From NCBI RefSeq assembly GCF_046630445.1, contig NC_092337.1:368918001-368982000 (forward strand): a DNA stretch of 64,000 bases, written 5' to 3'. This DNA is from Rutidosis leptorrhynchoides. Its lineage: Eukaryota; Streptophyta; Magnoliopsida; Asterales; Asteraceae. Of the stretch, positions 1 through 10,823 are shown in pieces. Every line of letters begins with the position of its first letter. The first letter of the stretch is position 1. Position numbers and translations under genes: made by a program. The notes below the pieces were generated by a model. It searched no databases and was not told where the DNA came from. It was given only the letters and a program-made list of their open reading frames with translations.

Positions 1-22
1 GGTTGGTAAACGTCCGGTAACA

Positions 23-673
23 ATGGATCACGCGCCGGTGGAAGACTTAGGGTCAGAATGCTTTGGGATCAAAACACTCTATGATGGGGTCGAGGAAGAT
101 GTGGCAGAATCGAAAAGCAATAATTACCCTAATTTGTCTCCCAAAAAGGTTGTAACTGACTTGTCGTATATCAAGGATACGTTTTGCAATAATGATGATG
201 AGGGCACGCGTGCAGTTAATTGTAACCGTCCAGATAATTCAAGTAGGCATAATGGATCTGATGATATGGGCCTATTCAATGGTAGCGAAGGTGGGCTTAA
301 TAGTCCTAACTCCTCCACCGAGCCCAATATAGGGTGTAAGCTAAGTGGGCTCAAAAACATATCTACAGGAGTTGGGCTGGACAACATGAAGGCTCCGTCT
401 AATAATTTGAATCAAGAGCCCGTCGAGTGCAACAGTGATGATCAAAACAATGCCAAGCGTCCCAATAAATCCAGATCTAAAAGCAATTACTGCAAAAGCA
501 GATCCAAAAGTGAGGCGAATTCAGAGGAGGTTTCTTTATGTAATAATTGTTATTGGGAATCGTTGTGCAAACATAATGCATCCTCCAGATTCATGAGGTT
601 CAAATCGATGGCGCGAAAGGGTGTAAACCTAAACCCAGGTACTCATCCTAATTGTAAAAATTGTGTGAAGTAA
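23..673 (+). pseudogene. LINE ORF1, C-terminal part
   Basis: This 216-codon open frame lies just upstream of the endonuclease frame, where LINE ORF1 belongs. ORF1 proteins bind the element RNA and form the ribonucleoprotein used for reverse transcription. The visible part is hydrophilic, rich in Asn and Ser, with a basic KSRSKSNYCKSRSKS stretch near residues 148-163. It ends in a Cys-rich tail with two CXXC pairs (CNNC near residue 173, CKNC near residue 211). I do not see a full CCHC knuckle or an RRM here; these may lie upstream. The assignment rests mostly on position, and the true start is probably outside the window. Confidence 0.6.
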
Positions 674-842
674 TTGAAAGGCAGAAGGCATACTCGCAAG
701 AAGGCTGGTGCTGATGGGAGAAATTCCTCCATTGATAGCGTTGAAATCAGAGAATACGGGGAGAGTATCGGGTTAAGGTGGCCAGACCTAAACCCACAGT
801 AAGCCATCCCCTCTTTGTTTCTTTCGTTTACTTATTTTTCTG

Positions 843-1914
843 ATGAAGATTTTGTCTTTTAATGTTCGTGGGCTTGGGGTTAAAGGGAAATTCGAGTGGG
901 TTAAAAACATTTGTTTGAACGAGCATCCTGATGTTATCGCGTTGCAAGAAACAAGGTGTAAACAACTTGATGATCAATGGGTTTATTCATTGTGGGGTTC
1001 TAGTGATTTTGGTTATGTTCAAAAGAATGCGGTTGGGAAATCGGGGGGGGGGGGGGGGGGGTCTGCTGATTGTTTGGGATACTAGATGCTTTTAGGTTAC
1101 AAATGTGATGGGTAATGAGTTCTTCCTAGCCATTAAGGGGTCTTGGATTGGTTCCGGTCTAGAGTCTACTATAGTAAACATTTACGGACCTCATGATGAC
1201 GTGAAGAAGAGATTGATGTGGGAATCCCTTGAACGCTTAATGACTAATAGTGACGCGGCTTGGTTACTTTGTGGTGATTTCAACGAGGTAAGGGAAGAGT
1301 CGGATAGACTCAATTGCGTGTTTCATCAAAGGCGTGCTTCTCGTTTCAACGAGTTCATTACAAGTAACAATCTTATTGAAATCCCTTTAAATGGTAGAAA
1401 GTTTACGCGAATTAGTGATGACGGTATCAAATTTAGCAAGCTTGATAGGTTTTTTGTTTCTAATAAGTTTTTAAGCTTATGGGATGATCTTTCGGTTATC
1501 CCCTTGGAGAGAAGAGAGTCGGATCATTGCCCATTAGTTTTGCGAGAGAAGTTAATAGATTACGGACCTAAACCTTTTAAGGTGTTCAACGAATGGCTCA
1601 AGAAAGAGGGTGTGACGGGTATTGTCCAAAGTGCTTAGGATAAACCAATTAAGGGTATGAGAAAGGATTGTAGATTTAGGGATCGTCTTAAATGTGTGAA
1701 GGCTGCTCTTAAAAATTGGAGTCATAACGAGTTCGATAAACTGGATGAAGAAATCACAAATCTTAAAACAAAAGCTATCGACTTGGAAAAGGAAGCTGAA
1801 TTGGGAGGTTTCAATGAGAGTAAACGGATAGTGTGGTTGGAAGCGAGAAAAAGTTGGTTAGAAAAAGAATCCATAAAGACTAATATGTTGAAACAAAAAG
1901 CTAGATGTCGGTGA
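843..1914 (+). pseudogene. LINE ORF2 endonuclease domain (broken)
   Basis: This encodes the endonuclease that nicks the target DNA for target-primed reverse transcription. The start at 843 gives the typical opening with FNVRGLG and then LQETRCK, the metal-binding Asn and Glu motifs. The central LLCGDFNEV and the final SDHCPLVL motifs follow, so the catalytic residues are recognisable. The frame is lost in a run of 19 G (1043-1061). The downstream frame, open from about 1063 with LLIVWDT, has a TAG at 1093, another TAG at 1636 and a TGA at 1912. The last two fall where the family usually has Trp, so both look like TGG to stop changes. The connector after 1640 is charged and helical. Confidence 0.9.
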
Positions 1915-4560
1915 ATTTTAGAGGGCGACGAGAACTCAAAATTCTTTCACAACTCGATCAAAAGAAGGTATAATAAATGCAACATCAGGGGGTTATGTTT
2001 AAACGGGGTGTGGAACGATGATCCGCGTGACGTAAAGGCTGCTGTGTTTGGTCATTTTCAACAGATTTTTTCAGCTACAACTCCTCAGCGACCTTCTATG
2101 GTTAACTGGTTGGCATCTCCTGGGCCGTCGGATGTAATTGGGCCTGATGGGTTATATAAACTCTCAAATATGGAGGCGAATGAGTTGGAACTGCAATTCA
2201 ATGAAATTGAAATATGGGAAGCTGTTAGGGACTGTGGGAGTAATAAAGCGCCGGGACCCGATGGGTTTAACATGTTCTTTTATAAAAAATTTTGGGATAT
2301 CATCAAACGGGATCTAATTGAAGCGGTTAACTCGTTTTGGGAAAAAGGCAATATTTCCAAAGGTTGTAACGCGTCTTTTATCACCCTCGTCCCGAAAATC
2401 ACGGACCCAACCTCGTTGAATGACTACCGGCCAATAAGTCTAATTGGAAGTTATTACAAAATTATTGCGAAGATACTTTCAAATAGACTTAAGAAGGTGG
2501 TCCCGAAATTAGTGGGGTACGAGCAGAGTGCTTTTGTCGAAGGGAGAAACATTCTTGATGGGGCTCTAATTGCTAACGAGACAGTTGATTATTTGAAAAG
2601 GAAGCGTCTCAAGAGTCTTATTTTCAAGGTGGATTTCGAGAAAGCTTTCGACAGTCTAAGTTGGGAGTTCCTGATGGAGGTTATGGAATTCATGGGTTTC
2701 GGTGGTAAGTGGAGAAGGTGGATATTTTCTTGCTTGAATTCCGCTTCTATCTCGGTCCTTGTTAACGGGTCCCCAACCGAGGAATTCTCCCTAGCAAGAG
2801 GGGTGCGCCAAGGCGATCCCCTCTCGCCTTTTCTATTCATTATTGCGGTGGAGGGTCTGAACGCCCTTGTGAAAAGAGCGGTCAGATGTAACATGTTCTC
2901 GGGCGTCGAAATTGGAAAAGATAATGTAGGTTTGTCGCACCTGCAATATGCGGACGATACTATTTTCATTGGAAGATGGAGCGAGAATAATATTCGTAAC
3001 CTCATGAAACTCTTAAAGTGTTTCGAACTAACCTCGGGTCTAAAAGTAAATTATCGTAAGAGTAAGCTATTTGGCATTGGTATTGATAGGGTCGAGGTGG
3101 AAAATATGGCAACTTTGTTTGGGTGTAATATGGGATCATTGCCTTTTACTTATCTCGGTCTCCCGATTGGTGCTAAAATAAATAAGTTCGAATGTTGGAA
3201 ACCGGTAATTGAGAAATTCGAGAAACGACTTGCGGATTGGAAGGCACGTTCGGTGTCATTTGGTGGACGCTTAACTCTTGTTAAATCGGTTCTAAATAGT
3301 CTCCCGTTGTATTTTTTCTCGCTCTTCCGTGCTCCGCCATGTGTGTTAAAAAAACTCGAGAGTGTAAGACGTCAATTTTTTTGGGGTGGGACGGGGAATG
3401 ATTCTAAAATTGCTTGGGTCAAATGGGATTCTATTCTCTTACCTTATCGGGCGGGTGGGTTAAATTTGGGTTCATTAAAAAGTAAAAATTTGGCTCTAAT
3501 TTGCAAGTGGTGGTGGAGGTTCAAAACCGAACCCACTTCCTTGTGGGTTAGAGTCATCTCGAGTATTTATGGAACCTCGGGTGGCTTTGATCTTAATAAT
3601 GTTACACGTACGGCTTCGAGCACTTGGGCTAATATTGTGAAAGCAGGTGATGCGGTGGACTCTTTAGGCTTATCTTTCAGGGATTCTATTAGCAAATTGG
3701 TGGGAAACGGCTCAACAACTTCTTTCTGGAACGAAATTTGGCTTGGTGATATAGCATTGAAGAACAAGTTTGCGAGACTACATAGATTAGAAACCAACAA
3801 AGAGGTAGCGGTCTGTGATAGAGTAACATGGGATGGCACAAAGTGGGTGGGGACATGGGCCTGGTCCAGACCTCCTGTTAGGCGAGCGGCAAGCGAGTTG
3901 ATCGAATTGAACGGCCTGATCTCAGCAGCTAATTTGGACATGTCACGAGCAGATTCATGGCGGTGGAGACTTGACAAAAGCGGCCTCTTCACTACTAGGA
4001 AGCTCTCCTCCTTAATTGATGACAAGTTGTTAAATGCAGGTACATCTTCGGTTGAAACATTGCGAAACAATCTTATACCAAAAAAGGTAGAAGTGTTTAT
4101 TTGGAGAGCGAGGCAAAAACGGATTCCGGTTTTGACGGAGTTGGATAAGCGTGGTGTGGACCTCCATTCGGTGCGGTGTCAACTTTGCGATGAAGAATTA
4201 GAGACGGTGGACCACTCCCTCATTCATTGCAAGCATGTCTACGATGTTTGGGTAAAAGTGTTCGAGTGGTGGGGAATGAATTTGCCGTCTAATATTAGTG
4301 CGAATGATATTTTCCTTGGGACTCCAATTCCTTTGATATCAGATTTTGGTAATAAACTTTGGCAATCGGTCTTATGGTCGAGTGGATACCTCATTTGGAA
4401 TAATCGGAACCAAAAGGTATTCAACAAAAAGGGCTGGACTACACCCGTGGCGTTGTGCGAAATTCAATCTAAATCTTATGAATGGGTTGCGAAAAGGTGC
4501 AAAGCGAGGAGTATTGATTGGCATTTGTGGCTTCACAATCCACGCTCTTTGTTAATATAA
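1915..4560 (+). pseudogene. LINE ORF2 reverse transcriptase and zf-RVT region
   Basis: This is the reverse transcriptase part of the same ORF2. It continues in frame after the stop at 1912, and the first Met is at 2008. The connector motif GDENSKFFH comes just before the Met. From the Met at 2008, the palm motifs are FEKAFDSLSW (motif A), RGVRQGDPLSPFLF (motif B) and LQYADD (motif C, residues 312-317, nt 2941-2958). All catalytic Asp residues are kept. Near residues 700-760 there is a zf-RVT segment with CQLCDEE and then HSLIHC. From 1915 to 4560 the frame is uninterrupted, so the RT domain itself would be intact if it were translated. The frame stops at the TAA ending at 4560, followed by a 3' UTR. 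Confidence 0.93.
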
Positions 4561-4736
4561 TTGTTACTTAACAACTCGTTAATTAGATTTGCGAACTATG
4601 TATTTAGCGTTGCAAATGTAGTATAGATAGTCTTAAGTTAATTTGCGAAAATATGTAACATACCCAGGAACTTGTGCTGGGGACTGTTGTATGATTTATT
4701 GAGATATATATAAACATTCTGCTTTTAAAAAAAAAA

Positions 4737-5273
4737 CATTATATGTTGCCAATGTGAATATAGGAGTTGTGTTAATTAGTATTTGAGGTGAGGAGGTTGA
4801 GATATAAGAGTCGTATCTCTTTATCTCGTAGTAGATTTTTAAGTTGGTAAAGACACACCTCTTGTTTCAGTCAAAATAAGTCCGAGGATTTTACGAAATT
4901 GGCTTTTGCCAACAGTGAACTATTAAGGATCGAGCGAAAAGCCTATCGCTTTTAAGTCGAATGTGGGAGATGAGCCGAAAGCCAATTATAACATTTGGAT
5001 TCAAATCTGAATGAGCCTTCTGTCAATGATTCTGCTCATATGATCATGGACAAGAGCATGTCAAATGGTTACGGTGATTTGATAATGACGACGTCGTTAT
5101 TATAAATTTATAATCAACCACTAAGAGATATTATGGGTAAGCGTTGAGATATACGTAGTATATGATAATATTCAAGAATGTGGGGAGTAACATCTATTCT
5201 TGTAATGTTGTTTTTATATACTTGAATTTAATAAATAGCTTAAGATCTTGTGGTTTTTGCACTTTCTCGAGAG

Positions 5274-5306
<33 letters not shown>

Positions 5307-5907
5307 GTACGTAAAACATTGTGTGTTTATCACATTCTTTAATTCATATGTGCTGACTATGAATATGATGATTATCGATCCTAACAAGAAGTATGTAAAC
5401 GATGTCATCCCTAACAAGTAAATAAACTAGCATTTACTATGAATTATGAATTATATTAATTAAACGAATACCTATACCTATTGTTATATAAAACAGTATA
5501 AATAGTCAAGCTGTGATCCTTCACTTCCGACAGATTGCAATTTTGGATTCTACACCTTTTTTTCAAGCTAATAATAAAAGAAATGATGATAATTTTATAA
5601 ACATCCCATGTGGCGTCATGTGTCTTTCTCTTGATTTCCAAAAAAATAAAACAGTAAGCAACTTTATAAATGGAATCATTTGTTTTTGATGACCAGAAGT
5701 TTTTGTCTTTATGGTCTAATGACTTTTAACTTTTGGAGAATATATTACTCCGTAGTCCGTAACTTTTTACTTACTTTTCAGATATTCAATTCGGTTGTTT
5801 ACACTAAACTACAATATTACACCTGAATTAGATATGTATAATGATACAAATAATGGAAATGGTAATGTAAAAATCTAATAATGATAATATTATGAGTGTG
5901 TTTAGTT
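4737..5907. other. AT-rich intergenic stretch, no gene seen
   Basis: No coding frame with a recognisable domain occurs here. There is a run of 28 T at 5276-5303, which could be the poly(A) tail of a minus-strand retroposon, but I cannot define a body for one. A near-perfect 18-bp palindrome centred on GACGTC lies around 5087-5104. The rest is AT-rich sequence that I cannot assign. Confidence 0.5.
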
Positions 5908-6218
5908 GGAGTATTATTCTTTTAAACAGCGGTTAGGAGTCTGTGACGGGGTTGAAACCCGATACCGGAACCCACTCATCCTATTATTTCTCTGGGCGAA
6001 CCAGTACAGTCCTACCACTCCTCGGGATGAAATCCTCACGACGAATCTATACGGACAATGCGTGTGGTAGGACCCCCTCGGGTGAGGCTCAAACTCATAG
6101 ACGTCTGAAACCTCCGAGTAGGCACAAAAGAAATATTTTTGCAGGACATGGAAGTCGAACCATTGATCTCCCTTATAGAAAGTCAGTTCATTACCAATGC
6201 ACTAACACCTTGTAGTTA
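5908..6218 (-). mobile_element. tRNA-derived SINE with 13-bp target duplication
   Basis: On the minus strand the element opens with a pol III type-2 promoter: box A as TTAGTGCATTGG (6194-6205) and box B as GGTTCGACTTCC (6150-6161), spaced as in a tRNA. A 311-bp body is flanked by perfect 13-bp direct repeats, AGTGTGTTTAGTT, at 5895-5907 and 6219-6231. This combination defines a SINE insertion. The 3' end has no long A or T tail, only TTTAAAAGAATAAT. SINEs encode no protein and use LINE machinery. The 90-codon open frame over this stretch is a chance reading of the element. Confidence 0.85.
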
Positions 6219-6730
6219 AGTGTGTTTAGTTATTGGGTATAAACGATAAGTTTCATTCTCAATTTGAATATGGTATATGATATATGATGATTATATGAAA
6301 CGACTTCATTGATGTGTATTTTTAAAACTAACAAATTAGGCGTGTTACAAACACTAAAATGATGTGACTTTCAAAACCCATTACCATATCCGTGTAGTCA
6401 TTCAATTATAATTAGGTGGTGATATTTTTACTAGATTTTTTTGATACATTGATCGGTGTCGAAGGGCCGATCGAAAATAACCTAATTACTCTACTTTAGA
6501 TAGGGTAAGCAGGATTCGTTCCACGGGAAATAGTGATTAATGGCAAGCAATTTCAAGATTGATTTGTTTGTTTAACTAAGAGCTACCAAGATTAATCAAC
6601 TAAATTAAAGCTTAAAACTTAAACTGAAGTGCAATTGAAAATATTGAAATGTAAACAATGAGATTAAAAGTCTTTATCCTTTCACAATCCCAATCTAGCA
6701 TGCATTCATTCAAAAAAGTATTATGTTTAC

Positions 6731-7674
6731 TAATGATAAGCATAATGATCCGTCTCAAAACAAATAAGCATCCCGGCTAGGATCTTACCCGGCACCGTCA
6801 GTCTCGGAAGAAGGTCCCTTTCTCAACAATCACCCGGCATCATCTCAGCAACTTTACCACGCCGAACGAACGGCTAGTCGGGAACGTCATACAAAAACCC
6901 ATCCCGGATGGCATACACATAACCGGCATCATATAGCCAGTCATGATGATTATAACCGTGAAGAAATACTTGGAATAAATAGAAAGCAAAACCTTCCCGG
7001 TTAGACTGAGAGCTTCGTGATACCTTAGTCGGAACCGACACCTCTTCCCGGTTCAGTATTCCAATCAGACATAAAGACACTTTACCGGGACAAGCACGCC
7101 GTCCCGGAGAAAGTGCACTGTCCCGGAACAGACACTTCATCCCGGAACGAATACTAGATCCCGGAACAAGCATACAAGCAACTTGCATGCCACGTCAGCC
7201 CACGAATCTAGGGAAGTTTGTTAGGATCTACTCGATTATTCCCATGAAAGGGACAGGTGCCACGTCACCCCTCAGGATTGGAAAAGTTCGTTACAACCAT
7301 GAAAGGGACGTGTGCCACGTCATCATTCCCTCACACACATCTATAAATAAGCTAGCAAGATCATTTATTCAGATAACACTGGATGCATTAATGTTACTAT
7401 GCCCAAATTAATTACGGTAGCATTACTCCAGTCGTTAACTCAATTCCGATCAATGCTCCGATCATCGTCGGAACTAATCCTCACTTTTAGTTATTAACTT
7501 ATTCGATTCCGATCGAATAAGGTTAATCTAATCGATTGTTTTACGCCCTTGGAATCCAGATTTCAAATCGGGGTTTGCACAATTATTGGAGTTAAAACAA
7601 TCGACTCACTCATTTCCCCAAATCAAGCACTCAAACCCGAAATCCATTCATACTAGTCGATTTTGGTTTGATCA
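6731..7674 (+). mobile_element. Solo LTR inserted in the 3' LTR
   Basis: This 944-bp block is absent from the partner LTR, and the interruption is flanked by TTTAC at 6726-6730 and 7675-7679. Its inner ends read TGATAAGC (from 6734) and TTTGATCA, an inverted TGAT/ATCA pair typical of LTR ends; the three bases TAA before TGAT are unexplained. A TATA box (CTATAAATAAG) at about 7341-7351 suggests plus orientation. U3 holds about a dozen CCCGG motifs at 6770-7165. From about 7095 to 7165 these become a roughly 19-bp periodic TCCCGGA repeat. No coding capacity is seen. Confidence 0.75.
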
Positions 7675-8112
7675 TTTACCAAGTATTGATCAACTCTCAT
7701 AGACAAGATTTCTTAAGTTCATCAATTCTACTATCTTGGGATTGAACTATGCAACCTAGACAATATGTCTTTATCCTTAATATAATTAACACTAAGTTGG
7801 ATCAAGAACACAATGTTAAATCACAATAATTGAACTTGCAATAACAAAATCATAGAACTTGCTTTGATCAATAATTGATTGGTTTTACAATATCATAATC
7901 TAAAAGACATAAGTATTAAAACATCATAAACCACATAAACTTGAATGAAATAATACATGTTTAATTGTTCATGGAAAGGATAAAGATAAGAAAACTAGCC
8001 AAACATGTTGGTGATGATGATCATGGTTGTTTCTTGAAGTTGCATGATGAACACCACTTGAATCCTAGCTTGAATCCTTGATTGATGATGATTTGTGATG
8101 TGTTTTGGTGTG

Positions 8113-8619
8113 TGACAGAATTAATAAATCGTATATCCCAACAACATGTACAACATATAAGTCCAAGAGTCCATCCTTTTCTAAAACCAATTGGTGATAG
8201 AGGGACTTCCCCTTTGACTTATATGCAATTGGTTTTAGAAAAGGATGGACTCTTTGACTTATATGTTGTACATGTTGTCAGAATATACGATTTATTAATT
8301 ATGTCATGGTATCAGAGCTTAGGTAAGCGGTTTTACAAAGCGAGTCCGAGTCAGGCCCCCATGAGTGTGCCGCCGTCGCTACAAAGAGATTGAGTCAGGC
8401 CTTCTTCTTGCCGCCATCTCTACAACCGTTCCACGCCTCGATGTGAGGGGGCGTGTTGGGAAGTTATCCCACATCGGTCATGGACAAAAACAAATGTATG
8501 CATATAAGTCAAAGGGGAAGACCCTCTATCACCAATTGGTTTTAGAAAAGGATGGACTCTTGGACTTATATGTATACATTTGTTTTTGTCCATGACCGAT
8601 GTGGGATAACATCCCAACA
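8113..8619 (+). mobile_element. TRIM element with palindromic LTRs
   Basis: This 507-bp insertion has a GTGTG target duplication (8108-8112 and 8620-8624). It has a 194-bp 5' LTR (8113-8306) followed directly by TGGTATCAGAGC (8307-8318), the primer site for initiator tRNA-Met. A 135-bp internal part then ends in a GTGAGGGGGCG polypurine tract before a 166-bp 3' LTR (8454-8619). No protein is encoded, as expected of a terminal-repeat retrotransposon in miniature. Each LTR is a long imperfect palindrome. The core shared by the two LTRs is in opposite orientation in them, and their outer 45 bp differ. Confidence 0.85.
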
Positions 8620-9064
8620 GTGTGTTTTTGGCTCTCAAAACTGATGAAAAAGGTATGGAATTCGTAGCCTAGGGTTTCCTTTATATAGGGATGAAGTAGG
8701 TTATTCCCCAAGCATGAAATCCCTCAAATCTGGCTCTAAATTCTATCCAAAAATACGTCCAGCCACAATTTGTGCTCACCGGGCGCAAATTACGCCCAGC
8801 CGCAAAAACCGGGCGCCTCCTTATGCCCGTTTCTGACCTGAACAAAATTCTTACCTCATGTCAGGCGCCACTTGCGCCCACCAGCCGCAAATTGCGATTG
8901 GGTCCCTTTTCCTCACTTTTTCGCGTTTTAAACCCCGTTTTCGCATTTTCATCTTGACTCGTTACCTGTTATGAAAACCTTATAAAATAGCTTTTTAAAC
9001 CTCGAATGCACACGTAAAATTCATCTTTTAATATCAAACATGATCGGCATTTATGAACCGATCA

Positions 9065-9078
9065 ACTCCCCCCCACTT
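9065..9078 (-). other. Polypurine tract of the minus-strand TR-GAG
   Basis: On the minus strand this reads AAGTGGGGGGGAGT and sits directly against the 3' LTR, the place where plus-strand DNA synthesis is primed. It resembles the AAGTGTGGGGA tract of the related plus-strand element at 37231-37241. Confidence 0.8.
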
Positions 9079-10823
9079 ATCATTGTTTGTCCTCAAACAA
9101 TCTTCAACTTAAATCTTTAGCAAATGGTAAATCTTCAAAGGCATGCATAAAACCGCGAAGTCTTGAACTCCATATGAAACATAAATTCTCCATACATGGC
9201 TCCCACTTAACCAACTTTAACTTCTCGATTTGAATCATGATTATATGAACATTTCATCTCTAGCCAATACTTCAAAAATGTAACAAAACTTCAAACTTGG
9301 TGACCTTCAAATAAAACATAAGTCAAGTGAGAGCCATCCGCCATACGAATTAGATAAAAGAACCATATACCGTCAATTCCATTGTTTTAAAGGTTGGTGT
9401 GCCAGAGTGTCCGAAGACACCCTTTTTGGTTCTCCCAATGTTTTAGGATTACGGCACTCATCTCATGCCCCAACGACTCCTCCGGTGACTCTCGGAGCAG
9501 GGTGGACAATCGACGAAGGGTCGTGGAATTTAAGTCCCACGTGACTTATAATGAGAAATAATTTTTGTGGATTTAACCCCATCTAGCTCTATTTTATCGG
9601 TATTATACGCCTCAACAAGGCTCGCATGTAGGAATATTTATCCAGCCCCTATACTGGCTGTTTTATGGATTTGGCTCCATCGAGCTCTCGTTTTGTAGTT
9701 TTAGCCCCAAGCAAGGCTCTCGTTTAGGTATATTTATCCAGCCCCTAAACTGGCTGTTTTGCAACGAACTGCGGGTATAGCTAGTGTCATCTACAGCTAA
9801 TCCTGGTTTTGGATAGTGACACAGAATAAGTCCAAGCACTAGCATTTGTTCCCGGTATCGAAACAAGATGTGAATGAACAGGAAACGACATTTTGTACTT
9901 TTTAATTCGTCAATTCATGGGTTATAACTACAAAGACTAAGCTTTGCGCGGGAAAATCCTGTTCTTGCTTTACATTGTAATCAATCATACGCTGGACAAC
10001 TCACGGGATTTAACCTACCCGAGTTATTTTCGGTTTGTAACACATTTTGACTTTTTTTGAAATCACATTTTAATCACCAAAAAGTTTTGACTATGATGTT
10101 TCACAAAGTCAATTTCCATGTTAATACCCATAATATTCATTATTGCCACATGCCATTCCCGTTTATCTTTTCACAATCTTTTTGACAATCTCACACTTGG
10201 GTTGTGATGAAATTATGATTACAATTTTTTTCAATCGCAATAATCATAATGTTTTACTCATTTTAAGCTTCAAACCCAAATAATGTATCCCAAAAATTTT
10301 TAGTTTTTCCCTCTCCCCCACACTTACATCATGCTACGCCCACGTACGCATGTTTAGAATATTACAATACTTATGTGAAAAGAAAAGGAAAAATTTAACA
10401 TATTACCGAGATACTCGCACGTTCACCATCCAATAGTAACCATTGCACACCATTTTGATTCATCATCACACATTCCATTTGATTACATTCATCCTTCCAT
10501 TACAACTTATAAAAAGAAAAACAAAGAGAAAAGCGTAAATCCTAACTAGCCACTTCCGTAGGGCTCACGATTGCATTTAGCATATGCAACAAGCCTTTAA
10601 ACCACCTGATTCCCTCGGGTGGATGAGTTTTGTCTCGTGAGAGCTTGCAGTGAACATACCCACAAAGTTCATTTAACTAAAAATAAATAAAAATAAAATA
10701 GAAACAAAGTAAAAATAAAATAAAGAAGACTTACAAACTCTCAACATAGTTTGTGCAGTTTTATTTCCGAGTCGCGCACACGACTCTTTCTTCACTTCAG
10801 CTAATTCCAGGACTGTAGAAGGT
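9079..10823 (-). other. Non-coding 3' internal region of the TR-GAG
   Basis: This 1.7-kb stretch lies between the gag-protease frames and the polypurine tract, where an autonomous element would carry pol. I see no reverse transcriptase or integrase motif on either strand. It contains a degenerate tandem duplication with a unit of about 99 bp (about 9566-9665 and 9666-9765); both copies end with a near-identical run of about 30 bases that includes CCAGCCCCTA. A second copy of the polypurine-like motif (TCCCCCACACTT on the plus strand) lies at 10314-10325. Confidence 0.6.

Larger units (their letters stand above)
1..4736 (+). mobile_element. LINE (L1-type non-LTR retrotransposon), 5' end outside window
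   Basis: A plant L1-type element covers the first 4.7 kb. In order it shows a hydrophilic ORF1 tail, an apurinic-type endonuclease, a reverse transcriptase and a C-terminal zf-RVT region. A 3' UTR follows and ends in a ten-A run at 4727-4736, the expected poly(A) tail. The second ORF is broken by a frameshift at a 19-G run (1043-1061) and by in-frame stops at 1093, 1636 and 1912, so the copy cannot move by itself. The target duplication cannot be checked because the 5' end lies outside the window. Confidence 0.95.
6450..9064 (-). repeat. 3' LTR of the minus-strand TR-GAG, with two nested insertions
   Basis: This copy begins TGATCGGTGTCG and ends GAACCGATCA on the plus strand, collinear with 14372-15512. 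Once the insertions at 6731-7674 and 8113-8619 and their 5-bp duplications are removed, it is about 1154 bp against 1141 bp for the partner LTR. A minus-strand TATA box (CTATATAAAGG) lies around 8679-8689. Just upstream of it in U3 is a GC-rich block of GGGCGC/GCGCCC-type half sites (about 8760-8902). Confidence 0.9.

Noticed and set aside
2085-4427. Minus-strand frames of 62-167 codons
   Set aside because: They are antisense shadows of the LINE reverse transcriptase.
5943-6215. 90-codon open frame, plus strand
   Set aside because: It lies wholly inside the minus-strand SINE and has no homology to a protein family I know; the pol III boxes and 13-bp target duplication explain the sequence.
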